Assembly: GCA_021018995.1 (NCBI GenBank)
Contig: CM037593.1
Location: forward strand, 34,857,810-34,921,809
Direction: 5' to 3'
Source: Chloranthus sessilifolius
Lineage: Eukaryota > Streptophyta > Magnoliopsida > Chloranthales > Chloranthaceae
DNA: 64,000 bases
Shown here one piece after another: positions 43,906 to 54,558 of the stretch. Each line of letters starts with the position of its first letter. The stretch's first letter is position 1. The position numbers were made by a program, and so were the translations under genes. Under the pieces are notes generated by a model. The model saw only the letters and a list, made by a program, of their open reading frames with translations. It did no database searches and was not told where the DNA came from.

Positions 43906-44058
43906 CTATAATGCATGCATATACGTACATAACATATACTTTATTTAGAATTTTCTAACGCGCAACAACGTTTATATATATACTTGTCCTAATGAACGCA
44001 CATTCTCTATCTAAAAATTGTATTGAAACTAAAATTCTTTATTTAAAAGAAATCTCAC
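43906..44058 (-). other. Putative 153 nt intron between gag and protease, inner Tekay
   Basis: Minus strand: ATTCAAG|GTGAGATTTC at 44059/44058 and GCATTATAG|GTACGTTAC at 43906/43905. Removing it joins DIIQ to GTLQIYERG without stops, whereas the unspliced spacer carries two in-frame stops (TAA, TAG). Length is divisible by three and the sequence is AT-rich. Tekay-A has GT...AG at the same place (9248-9389). Splicing not shown, only inferred. Confidence 0.55.
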
Positions 44059-45345
44059 CTTGAATGATGTCGTGTACACTCCCTGCTTCCTGGGCGGTAA
44101 CTGCGTAGGCTCTCCCTCGAACAACTGGCTTTCGTGATTGAATAGGTTGTGGCATAGAAGCTGGGGCCGTCTTTTCTTTAACTGTCTCAGGGCAGTCTTT
44201 AATCATGTGGCCTATCTTGCCGCATTTGAAACAGCCTTGCATTCCCTGCCTACAATCCGCTGTTTTGTGAGACTTGCCACACTTGGCACAAGTTTCCCTT
44301 GGTGTTGAAGTAGCAGCTCTCGAAAAACCTTGGGTAGTTGTAGCCCCGTTGGAAATAGCAGGACCCTCATACCTCATCGGTCTCCCTGATGCCAGCAACG
44401 GAAAACTTTGATAAGTAGCTTGTTGTGCAGCTCTCCCATACCCTGTCTGGAACGATTGTCTCTGATTCGGTGCTACAAACCTCGGTTTCTTATGTATCGA
44501 TTCATAGCTCCCCGTCCTGCTTGGATCAATGCTTCCTCTTCCCTGTTGTTCCCTTTGACGGTATCGGTTATTGTTTTCTTCTTCGACTACTAATGCCTTA
44601 CTCATTACTTCTCCATAGGTCTTCAGCTGGAAGGGCGCAACCCCTCCTCGGATGTCCGACCTTAAACCCTGTTGGAACCTCTTCGCTTTCATCACGACGA
44701 AACTTCGTGATGCAGCGAAGCGAGCAGTCTCATGAATTCTACTACGTACTCTCTCACGGTCATCCTTCCTTGCGCCAGTTGTAAAAATTGGGTCTCCATC
44801 TGATTCCTCACAACTTCAGGAAAATATTGCTTATTGAATTCTTCTACGAATTCGTCCCAAGTCCACGGCATATCTGGAGTTTCTTGTGCTCTTGTTCGCG
44901 AAACGGATTTCCACCAAGGTCCAGCTTCTCCATCTAACATATATGCATATGGACGCTCATCCTCTGTGCATGTCGACGCTAAACACCTTTTCCATTTCAC
45001 CCGTTTTGGTACGCCATTGTGTCTGCCTGTCCTGAAAAGTTTGGAGGTCTCATCCTTCTGAACTCAGTGAATGCTGAAGCCACTGGTGGTGTAAGTCCCA
45101 CTGGAGGTGTAGGTATTCGTTGTGGTTACAGTATGCCTTTGCCAAGAGGCGCTTTCGTGCCATGGCGCCATTGTCTCCATTATGCATCATCCTCCTCGAC
45201 GCTCTTCTCTTTCTTCATTTCTCTCCCTCACTCTATCTTGTTCCCTCTGATTTCGATCCTGTCGATCTAGATCTTGATCCTCTGCTTGATTTTGGTTTCC
45301 TCCCTGGCCACTGCCCTCGGGAATCTCCCTGTTTCCCAATGGTAC
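44059..45345 (-). pseudogene. Inner Tekay gag
   Basis: The N-terminal part (about 45345-45005) has a Q/E/D/R-rich stretch and FTEFRRMRPPNFSGQADT. The core (45000-44692) has EAGPWWKSVSRTRAQE and TWDEFVEEFNKQYFPEVVRNQ. The C-terminal part (44695-44059) has KRFQQGLRSDIRG, then CAKCGKSHKTADC and a CCHC zinc knuckle CFKCGKIGHMIKDC. Frameshifts at about 45000, 44697 and in the N-terminal part break it. It encodes the capsid and RNA-binding protein; start codon not certain. Confidence 0.8.
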
Positions 45346-45513
45346 CCAATTTGTAGGTGAGACGAACCCATCTCTGCTGCGTAAATTCCTATCATGACCC
45401 CCTGGGTCGACCTTTTCCTCTAGGAAACATAACGGTCTGCATGAGAATCCATAGTCTCGTTAGCAAAAGTCCCTGTATTCTGACGAGATGATAGCCACAA
45501 CTAGAAAGAAAGT

Positions 45514-45525
45514 GCTTTGATACCA
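45514..45525 (-). other. Primer binding site of inner Tekay, initiator tRNA-Met
   Basis: Minus strand TGGTATCAAAGC two bases after the LTR end; one mismatch to the usual TGGTATCAGAGC. Confidence 0.85.
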
Positions 45526-45527
45526 AC

Positions 45528-47696
45528 TGGGACAGCCCGAATTTTAACACCCCAAAATCTGTGCCATCAGCACGACTCTCAAGGCCGTGCCCTGGGTTCT
45601 TTTCAAAACATTGGTATATACAAGCCAAAACTGTAATTAAGGCGCACGTAGCTACCCTAAACAAATTCTCATAACCCAAAATAGTCAAGGTATCAAAAGG
45701 CAGTCCTTGTCCCATGCCAATTCATAGGCATAAGAACTTACCCAACCCATTGGTGATAACTGTTCATCCTAGACGTTTTATCAAAGAACCGATATTTAAA
45801 TACATTCGAGAAAAAAGAGGCTTAACATACCAAGCCGTACCTAATACTCTCACTCACTCTCAAAGTATGCAGTGGGTTTCCTAGAAGAATTCCTCAAGAG
45901 GAGGTTCTGACTCTTCCGTGGGCACGTAGTCCGGATCCCCTGGATCAGCGTCTCCAGAAATCTCTACTGCCGCTAGCCCTGGACCTGCGACGTATAGTCT
46001 AAGGAGGGGTGAGCTACATCCTAGCTCCGTAGGAAAACAAAAAAGAACATATGGATTAACCTCCACACATATATCCGCAGTTTAAAAAACATAATTTATC
46101 GAGTAACACTTATGGAAAACAATTGAAATATCTGGAATAAAAATAATGATTTCGACTGTTACTCTGCATGGTTTTGTTTAATCTCCTTACTGGTTTAGTT
46201 GTGAATTTGGCCTAATCACTTAAATCTTAACTTAAGTAGTCCCCGAGCAATATAGCATCGAGCCCCGATGGAATACCCGCCATCATCGTCTAACTAGACA
46301 GTTGTTATATGTATTCCCTGGGAATACTGCCCAAGCCCCTTTCTCATAGGTGGCGGGGTCTATTCTTAGATCTACATCCCTGGGATGTGCTATGAAAGTA
46401 CGGATTTGCAGCCATACCGCTCACGGATATCCTGCCGAGTCAGTCGTGGGTATCCCGCCACGTCGGTGGGATATTCTAATCAACCTTAAATAATAAAAAT
46501 ATCAAATGTGCTCTACATATAGTTATTCACCGTGATTGTGCTAATTATATTACATCAGGCTTTATCACATTACTTCTGTTTCACTGTTAGTTTTCATCTG
46601 CATCCCTGGGATGCCCCTGATTTCCATCGCATCCTTTAGATGTTAACTTCATAATTTTTCGTCCCCTGGGGACCTCAAGACTATCACGTTTGAAACTCAC
46701 TCACACACCCTTTTTCATAATGATCATGCAGTATTTGACTATTTAAATGGATTACACTACATATACGAATTTGACGGAATAATGCACATGTTTCAAGAAT
46801 ATTCCCTACCTCAACGAATTTCAAAGCACGCCTTCTCGTAGAGGTTTACACTTCACGATCATGCGTCAACCCTACATTTCAATTTAGCATAGGCTTAGAA
46901 AGGTCACTAGAACCATTGGAGTGTACAACCTCCAAGTTTCTTGTACCCATAAATTCAAGAACTGAGTGGTCACCAGACCTCACCCGAGTGGTCACTTGAC
47001 CTCGCTCGAGCAGTCACCTGACCTCGCTCGAGCGATTAAATCGAGCCACTGAAGTATTACTGGGGACCCTCGCTCGAGCGAGCTTCCCCTTAGTTTTGGG
47101 GACCGCTCGAGCGAGCCCAGAGTTATATTTTTCCTATTCATCCTCGCTCAAGCGAGCCCTTTAGACCGCTCGAGCGAGGAGCAATGATTTTTGCTCCTCG
47201 ATCAGATCGAGAACACAATTTCTCCCTTCATTCAAACCTTAACATCATTAAAAACATTTAACCAATATTCTTCCTATTATTTAAAACATGCCTAAGCATC
47301 TATCATGCCTTTAATATACCTCCGACGATGAGTCTCGCGCAAGTTTGATTTAAGATTCGAAATTCTACTAGGCTAACGGGCCTCCAAGGTTCCTCCTCCA
47401 ACCTTTTCTCCAACTCTTCTGCCGATTTAAGTTCCAACGAAACCCTAGTTCTTTACTAAGCTCTTCTTTTCTTTCTCTCTATATTCTCCTTCTCTCTATT
47501 TAGGTTAGAATAGAGTTACACAAGGGCTCTTCTCTCCTCTCTCTTTCACTTATATACCTATAAGTTAGGGAAATACTAGTGTGTTTCCCACATACACACC
47601 TAGTGTCTATGGTTTCGTTTTGGTTTCCTTGTGAAACACATATACATGTATATAGTGCATGACGTGCACGTATCCCAAAAATCTGGGGTTGTGACA
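45528..47696 (-). repeat. 5' LTR of inner Tekay element
   Basis: 2169 bp from TGGGACAGCCC to GGTTGTGACA on the plus strand. Minus-strand TATA box TATATAAGTG at about 47557-47547, about 140 bp from the LTR start, followed by a CT-rich leader. The palindrome array (46977-47192) lies downstream of the TATA box on that strand, inside the presumed transcript. Confidence 0.9.
46977..47192. repeat. Palindrome array in inner Tekay 5' LTR (three 22 bp units plus dispersed copies)
   Basis: Same array as 37463-37715 but with three instead of five 22 bp units before the shared TTAAATCGAGCC end. Dispersed TCGCTCGAGCGAGC copies follow at about 47071 and 47105, with CCGCTCGAGCGAGG at about 47177. Confidence 0.9.
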
Positions 47697-47701
47697 GATT
47701 A

Positions 47702-48211
47702 TCTCGATGCAGTGGTGCCACCAATAATGTCAACGATAATTGTCTGAAAAAGTACTTGCCCAAAAGGTGGTTGTGAATTGGGTTCTCGGGTGTAGGTGTG
47801 AGGGCAATTTATGGCGAGGGAAATGTCGGCATCGCCAAACTCAAATGACCTTCCATCGTTTTCAACGACGAGAATGTCCACGTCGGTAGTGCTTTTAAGA
47901 GTTTAATAAAATAATTTAACGAGTCGCGGATAATACCGATTCCCAAAAGGCGTTAATAATGGTCTCATACGATTTTGCGTGAGGAAATCCGAAGTCCATT
48001 TGGTGGACGTAGGATCCCGAAAGCAAGTGGGGCGGATTTCCCACTCGGTTTCAAAGACTTTGGCCCCCCACCAATCATCTGATAGGGTCGGTGCATCCGT
48101 TTGAAGTGGTGGTGGTGGAGGTTGTGGGGCTTGTGCCACTTTATTGCGAGAAGATGATGATTGGATCGCCACCTTCTTTCTAGGTTGTGGGTTAGGGCTT
48201 GTAGAAGCCAT
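47702..48211 (-). pseudogene. Extra ORF of outer Tekay, N-terminal part
   Basis: Starts MASTSPNPQPRKKVAIQSSS at 48211, matching the inner ORF start, with PPPPP, SDDWWGAKVFETEWEIRPTC, LLTPFGNRYYPRLVKLFY, then a stop at 47903 in the same frame and VVENDGRSFEFGDADISLAI...FQTIIVDIIGGTTASR. The frame is cut by the inner element at the target duplication; the remainder is at 36011-35247. Alignment with the inner ORF suggests a CAA-to-TAA change at the insertion edge. Confidence 0.8.
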
Positions 48212-48409
48212 TAGAGTGTCAAGGAGATAAAATCAATGAAAATAAGGTGGATTTAGGGTAGAAATCACCTTTTTAGGCATTTTGAACAGATCGGATCGTT
48301 TGATTCCGGCCTGAAATTGTCTGTAGAGCAAAGTCCCCAAAGTAAAACCCTAAACCTCAGCGCCCCAAGTCTCTCTCGCGTGAAGAAATGGAGAAACAGT
48401 GAACGCCCC

Positions 48410-48535
48410 CTTATTTATACCGTTGCCCTCGCTCGAGCGGTCATAAGTCCTCGCTCGAGCGAGTCCAGAACAAATTTGGCGCTATATTTTCATATGGCTC
48501 GCATGAGCGAGCTAAGTGATCGCTCGAGCGAGCCC
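48410..48535 (-). promoter_or_regulatory. TATA box plus palindrome array upstream of outer extra ORF
   Basis: Minus strand GGTATAAATAAG at 48421-48410, about 200 nt before the ATG at 48211. Upstream (48535-48428) are four copies: CTCGCTCGAGCGG, CCTCGCTCGAGCGAGTC, GCTCGCATGAGCGAGC and ATCGCTCGAGCGAGC. Same plan as 40056-40277. Confidence 0.6.
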
Positions 48536-48777
48536 AGAAACATTTTTCTGGTTCATTTTGTCTTATATTTTCACCCTGTGTTACTTCTAACTTCTAGGCT
48601 CTTTCTAACATCGAATTTCCTATCCATGGCAATTGAAAATTATTGGTGAATGATCAATCTATCAAGATTGAAATGAACTATGCCTAAAATTTAGCAAAAC
48701 TCATCCATTCATTTTAAAAACAAAAATTGTACATACACTGTCAAAAATATTATATATTTTACAACACTTGTAGGGCA

Positions 48778-50156
48778 CTAACTAGTGTCCTCAATTAGGC
48801 TAGGATACTGTTGTTTGACATCCACCTCACACTCCCACATTGCTTCTTCGGCCGGATGATTTTTCCATCGAACAAGCAGTAAGGGAATCACTTTGGTGCA
48901 TAGTACTTGCTCCTTTCTATCCAATATTTCCGCCGGTTTCTCTATCATACTCATATATTCATGCATCTCAATTGTTTGGCCTCCCAAGATATGGGAAGGG
49001 TGTGCTTCCGAAGCATAGACACGTGGAAGACATTATGTACCCGATCAAACAACAGCGGTAACCTAATGCGATAAGCAACTTCCCCAACTCGACCCAAACC
49101 TCAAAGGGTCCAAGATAGCAGGGACTTAGCTTGCCTCTCTTTCTGAACCTCATAACGCCTTTCATAGGCGACACTTTCACAAATACATGTTCACCCACGG
49201 TGTAGTCTACACTCATCCTCTTGATATCGGCGTAGCTTTTCTGTCTGCTCTGACCTACTTGAGTTTCTCCCTGATCATACGAACATAAGTGGCATTATTT
49301 TCAAGTAACTCTGGCCCCAAAACAAATTTCTCCATTGTCTTTTCCCAATTGATAGGCGATCTACACTGCCGTCCATAGAGAGCTTCATACGGAGTCATGC
49401 CAATACTCGTCTGATAGCTATTATTGTATGCAAATTCGATCAATGGTAGATATTGATCCCATAATCCCTGTAGTTCAAGCATACACGCTCTGAGCATGTC
49501 TTCTATGACTTGATTTACCCATTCAGTTTGCCCATCGGTTTACGGATGGAATGCCAAACTGAAGTCCAATCGTGTTCCCATGCCTTCCTGAAACTTCTTC
49601 CAAAACCTTGAAGTGTATAATAGATCATGATCATAAATAATGCTGCTTGGAATCCCGTGTAGTCGCACGATCTCCTTCATATATAACTTTATAAGTATTC
49701 ATGCTGCGTACACCGTGTTGTAAGGCAAGAAGTGTGTTGACTTGGTCAATCGGTCTACAACTACCCAAATGGCATTGTATCTTTTAGCTGTATGCGGTAG
49801 TCCAACGATGAAGTTCATAGAGATTGACTCCCATTTCCACTCTGGTATGGGTAGAGACTGTAATAACCCAATAGGGTGTCTATGATCGACCTTCACCTGC
49901 TGACACGTCAAACACCGTGACACGTACTTGGCCACGTCTTGCTTCAAACCTCTCCACCAGTAATTCTTCCTCAAGTCTTGGTATATTTTAGTGCTACCAG
50001 GGTAGATAGCATACTTTGACTTGTGATTTTATGCCTTCAATCACATCTTGACGAATCTTAATCAACTCAGGGTCTCTCATCTGTAGCTCGTGAATGTGCT
50101 CAAAGATTATAGGTCTCACTGATATGTTAGCCAAAAAGGCTCCTGTAGCTTGTATA
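48778..50156 (-). pseudogene. Outer Tekay integrase and chromodomain
   Basis: From 50156: a few RNase H/integrase linker codons (TGAFLANISVRPIIFEHIHEL), a deletion of about 105 bp near 50025 compared with the inner copy, then the zinc region ([26 protein letters not shown]) and the core with [11 protein letters not shown], where the catalytic D is N, and IIYDHDLLYTS instead of IVSDRDPLYTS. The GPF/Y domain (KLSPCYLGPFEVW) and chromodomain (LLLVRWKNHPAEEAMWECEVDV) end at 48778. Frame changes near 49250, 49090 and 48990. Dead copy. Confidence 0.85.
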
Positions 50157-52399
50157 TAATAATAAATTTATAGATAAAAAATCACATTTCAATCCAAACA
50201 GATAATTCAATCTATATGTTATTTGTGAGAAACGTAATTCATCACGTATAACTACTAATCCTAAAATTTACAGATTTTCATAATTATTTACAAACAAAGG
50301 AAAAAATTAAGTTTAAACCCTAAAGATTAGGGTTTCAAAAATACAAAGTATACCCCACCGTCAAAGTGAAGGTTACAGTTTCACAAATGCAAAAATATCT
50401 AACAATAATCAAACCCTAGAGATTAAAGTTTAACAAACGAAATAATGTTTATATTTAATATATATATATATATATAAAGACTACCCTAATTTGCATTTTG
50501 TGTTTAAACAACACCTTGATTTACTGTTATTTTAAGTGTCGTCTCTTAAAAAGCAAAGTGCAATTATCACCTACACTATTTTTTACTCGTGTTGGGTAAT
50601 TGCACTTTGGTTTTCTAGAGATGGCAATTAACAAAACATTAATTCAAGCTATTATTTGAACAAAAAAATAAATATTAGGTTATTTAGAAATAAGTGAAAC
50701 AGGGGTGCCATTTATATATAATGATAAACTATTGGGTATATGGTAAAAACACCCATGTATATTTTCCGAATGGACCAGTTGGGATTAAGGGTTGAGTTTT
50801 TATTTCAATCAGCTCGTAAACCTTAACCTACAATCATAGACTATGGAAAAGAAGCCAAAGCCAAGAAAAGTTCTTTTCAACAATAATTGATGACGAGAAA
50901 AAGATCGAGCTTCCAATGGGTGGATTACCCAATACGGATTTTAAACAGGAAACAAGGGACCAAAAAAATGTCCCCATTCCAAACTTTCCATTTTATGTAT
51001 CCATTATATAAAATAATATTAGAGAATATAAATTTAAAACTAAATTAATCAATTTATGTGACTGTCGATCAATCATGTTATTACAAGTAAAAAATTACTT
51101 TCTTTATTATATTTACATTCAAAGGTCTGATAGGCCACACGATCTATATTCACATCAAACATAAAAAATAAAATAAAAAATAAATCTTTTAACTGTTTTT
51201 TCAATGATAAAAAAGAAAGAAAATTAATTGAAATACAAAAAAAATATTCTTCCCATTTATACACATCTATTTTATATGATTAAAACAACTTTCTTGTCAT
51301 TTATAAGCTCCTGCCATTTATTATACGTAACTATAACAGAACATTTGAATATAGAATCCAAACCCTAGAAAAGTAGTAAATTTTTATTTTAAACAGCTCA
51401 TAAACCTTAACCTAGAATCATAGACTGTGGAAAAGAATCCAAAGCCAACAAAAATTCTTTCTAACAATAATCGATGGTGAGAAAAAAATTGAGCTTGCAA
51501 TTGATGGATTACCCAATATGGATTTTAAACTGGAAAAATGACAAAAATAATGCCCTTATTTGTACCGATTTAGGGTAAAACCATACTTCAATTCCAACTC
51601 ACAAAAATCATAACCCTAAACACTAAAGAATAGAGTTTTACGAAATAAAAATAAAAAATATACTCTACTTGTAAAATGGATAAGACAAAAGGTGAAAAGG
51701 AGGCTGACACTCCACATCAGCAATGGCCGACGATAAAAACGATGCTCTTCTCTTCAACGGCGACGAAAATCAGCAATCAAAATAGACGGAGAATGAAACG
51801 GGGGCTGACACTCCCACCTTTGCAATGGCCGGCGACAAACTTTTCTTAACGGTGATGAGATCCGACAGAGACTGCGAATGCCTTGGGAGGGTAGAAAGAT
51901 TTAAAGGAAGAAGATGAGAGGGAAGAAGAGTTTTTCTTGTTTAAAATGATGACATTTTCATTATTTCATTTGCTTATAAGTAAAGGCATTTTTGTCATTT
52001 CACTATTTTCGAATATTGGCTTTTTTCTCCTTTTATTACGCATATTTCATCTTCGTTTAAAATTAAAACTCACAAACTGAAAAGTTTGAGGGTCTCAAAC
52101 CCTGGTGATCATTTCATGAAGTAGGGACCTCTCATGTAGATGATAGCACTAGAGTAGAGACCCGGGTAAAAAACTCTTTAAAGAAAGGTGTCTTTTGCTA
52201 TCTTTGTGGAGAAGGCCACCCAGTTTGTCTCCAGATTTTACTACCTTTTACAAGTAACTTATTAACCCAATTGGTATCAGCTACCCGAATCAACCAATAG
52301 GGTGGCGTGCGGGTCAATCCTCCTCTCCCAATCTTGGAAAGTGACGAATGCCAAGTCGTTGAAAAGTCTAAAATCGTTTTTTTCTCAAATGAAATTTGC
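50157..52399. other. Non-coding spacer with a dispersed duplication
   Basis: AT-rich, no supported gene. AAACCCTA words (50314, 50404, 51357, 51624) resemble plant telomere-like/UTR motifs but are single. A 160 bp block is duplicated (see 50798-51547). Two copies of GGCTGACACTCC plus GCAATGGCCG(A/G)CGA lie at about 51690 and 51805. A short cysteine-histidine stretch at 52197-52230 was considered and rejected. Confidence 0.5.
50798..51547 (+). repeat. Dispersed direct duplication of about 160 bp
   Basis: Copy 1 50798-50957 and copy 2 51388-51545 share CTTAACCTA(C/G)AATCATAGACT, GGAAAAGAA, CCAAAGCCAA, TTGATGACGAGAAAAA-like and GGATTACCCAATA(C/T)GGATTTTAAAC. Copies are about 590 bp apart. Confidence 0.8.
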
Positions 52400-52407
52400 C
52401 TTCATAT

Positions 52408-52773
52408 TAGGGATGCAAGCGTTGACCCGATCCCTCAAACCGAGCGGACCAAACAGACTCGAAAACCGACTCAGACTTATCGGAACTGAACCTATTCCAT
52501 TTTAGTCCAGTTTTGGTTTGGGTCCCAAAAACCGAAAACTAAGGGGGTATGATGAGAAAATTGAAAAAATTAAGAAAATATATTTAAAAATATAAAAATA
52601 ATAAAAATACTGAAACAGAACTGAAATTGAACCGAAAAAACTGAAATATTTCGATTTCAAAAAATACAAAAAATTACCATACTGAACTGAAAACAATTCA
52701 TTTCAGTTCGGTTTCAATTCAGGCTGAATCGAAAAATTTAATATAAGTTCAGTACACCGAACTTGCATCCCTA
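52408..52773. mobile_element. hAT-type MITE with 8 bp target duplication
   Basis: 366 bp with TIRs TAGGGATGCAAG and CTTGCATCCCTA. Flanks CTTCATAT (52400-52407) and CTGCATAT (52774-52781) match at seven of eight positions, the duplication length of hAT elements. The interior is made of CCGAACTGAA-like words and A/T-rich sequence; no coding capacity. Confidence 0.85.
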
Positions 52774-53064
52774 CTGCATATGAATAGCTCTGCACCTCTA
52801 CAAGCTCGGGTTTACCTAAAACATGCCAACTTTCATCTACCAAGCAGTTGGTAATAGGTGGACAAATATTTCTAACTGAGACCAACGTAATATTTCTAAC
52901 TGAGACCAGCGTATCAATATTGTCTCTATCCATAGCATATATCAGTCCATCTTGGATACATAGACTGATACCGATACGGTATCAATGATTTCTAATCGAT
53001 CCTTTTTTTTCAACGAAATAAAATAAATATTTGTATCGATCATTATCGGTCCAATACCCATACT

Positions 53065-53232
53065 CAAGGATCAAAATTTCGGTTTTCGTTTCAGTTTCGG
53101 AGGGGACTGAAACCAAAATTTTGAACCAAAATTTCGGCCGATAATTTCGAACAAAAATTTCAGCCGATAATTTCATTCTCATACTCTTGATGACTGAAAT
53201 TTCAGTCATTTTGACAGAAATTTTGATCCTTG
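53065..53232. mobile_element. 168 bp MITE with perfect 8 bp target duplication CCCATACT
   Basis: TIRs CAAGGATCAAAATTTC and GAAATTTTGATCCTTG are perfect over 16 bp. CCCATACT occurs directly on both sides (53057-53064 and 53233-53240). Interior has repeated AAAATTTCGGCCGATAATTTC words. Eight bp duplication fits hAT; the TIR does not start with the usual (C/T)AGGG, so the superfamily is tentative. Confidence 0.85.
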
Positions 53233-53240
53233 CCCATACT

Positions 53241-54515
53241 TTTATCAGGATAATATCGCTATAGGTTTTCCACGAAACCGATACATATATGTATCACCAA
53301 GTTTTGAAATCATGATTGGGCCAATAAGGGATACAACGTTTTTTTTCTTTTAGGGCATGTTTGATTGCACGTAACGGTACATGCATACACATTTCGGGAC
53401 AGTCAAACCAGCCTTTTGCAGTTTGATTGCTCTTTTGACCAAACGTGTAGTATACGGATATTACTACACAACTTCAAAAACGGCTACAAGGGCAGCCCCT
53501 CATACGCTACAAACGCTATGCGTTTTGTGAGCCATCGAGGCCCAATTTCTCAAACTCTGCTCTCATTTTCATTATTTCTCTCATTAAATTCAAGTATAAA
53601 CCCAACTTCTTCTCGACCCAAAAAATTAAAAGCTCTTAAAACCCTAAGATTTTCATTGCTCTTAAAACCTTAAGCTCTTACACATTTCTAATAGCCTTTG
53701 AAACATAAGAATCTTTTTTATTTTTTCTGTCATTGATTATTATGTTTTGATTGAACCCATCTCTTAGATTTGATTTTATTTTTATTTTTTGGTCAGCTCT
53801 ACAAGAGAAATCGATGTAGAAAACTTGAAATTTTCTTGACAAACTCAATCTTATAAAGATAAAACTCAGAACGAGTGGATCTAAACGTAGATGTAATTTC
53901 TTCTTTTTCTTCTTCTTCTTCGTTTTTTTCTACTTTTCCCTGAAAAAGAAGCAATTCAAATAAAAGGAAAGGAAAAAATAGGAAAGGAAAAAATGAAGAC
54001 TTATGAATAATTCATCATAAACACTATTTTTCTTTTTCTTTTTCCCCCCTTTTTTAACATTATGCATTGCTTTTTTTAATCGGAATTGATAATCCGGATG
54101 GAGAAATCTTAGATATCCTTTTTTCTAACCCCTACAATATATAACTTATAATTTAAGTGCTATGTTACAAGCTTATGCTTACAAACAATGTTTAAATCCG
54201 TTTCACTGTATACGCTATCAAACAATAATCTCATGCATAGTACCATTACAGGTGAAATGTGTATTAGCTTCAAAACACGCATAGTCATTACATCGAATCA
54301 AATATGCCCTTCCTTATTTATCACAATCTTTGTATCACGCAAGGTTGGACTAGCAAGATTGAAGTCTACATAGGCTTTGGTGTTTGGGTGGACGCTCATG
54401 TATGGTGCATGCTCACCGTATACCAAGGTATAACAAACTGCTCATCTCTATCGCATTTTTTATTTTCTTTTTTGGAGCCTTAGAAATTTAGACCAGTCTA
54501 TCAATTAATGTCTGA

Positions 54516-54558
<43 letters not shown>

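Larger units (their letters stand above)
36012..47696 (-). mobile_element. Inner Tekay chromovirus, complete with both LTRs and an extra ORF
   Basis: 11.7 kb element: 5' LTR 47696-45528, initiator tRNA-Met primer site, gag, gag-pro intron, protease-RT-RNase H, integrase-chromodomain, palindrome array with TATA box, extra ORF, polypurine tract, 3' LTR 38221-36012. Flanks GATTC (36007-36011) and GATTA (47697-47701) match at four of five positions, the target duplication, and fall inside the extra ORF of the outer element. LTRs are nearly identical by eye outside the motif array, so this is the youngest large insertion here. A few frameshifts make it probably non-autonomous. Confidence 0.9.
32576..50156 (-). 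mobile_element. Outer Tekay element, 5'-truncated and split by the inner Tekay
   Basis: Minus-strand pieces: integrase and chromodomain (50156-48778), palindrome array and TATA box (48535-48410), extra ORF first part (48211-47702), then, after the 11.7 kb inner element (47696-36012), the rest of the extra ORF (36011-35247), 3' untranslated region and 3' LTR (34749-32576). It lacks gag, protease, RT, most of RNase H and the 5' LTR; homology ends sharply at about 50156. The left flank CACAG (32571-32575) is the presumed target copy, with its partner lost. Confidence 0.85.

Noticed and set aside
52197-52230. CYLCGEGHPVC as a retroviral zinc knuckle
   Set aside because: Spacing is C-x2-C-x3-H-x2-C, not C-x2-C-x4-H-x4-C, and no gag context surrounds it. 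A nearby TTGGTATCAGCT resembles a primer site, but no LTR border is visible.
53365-53673. 102-codon frame as a host gene first exon
   Set aside because: No recognisable domain, no supported splice sites, and the start of the region resembles a DNA transposon end.
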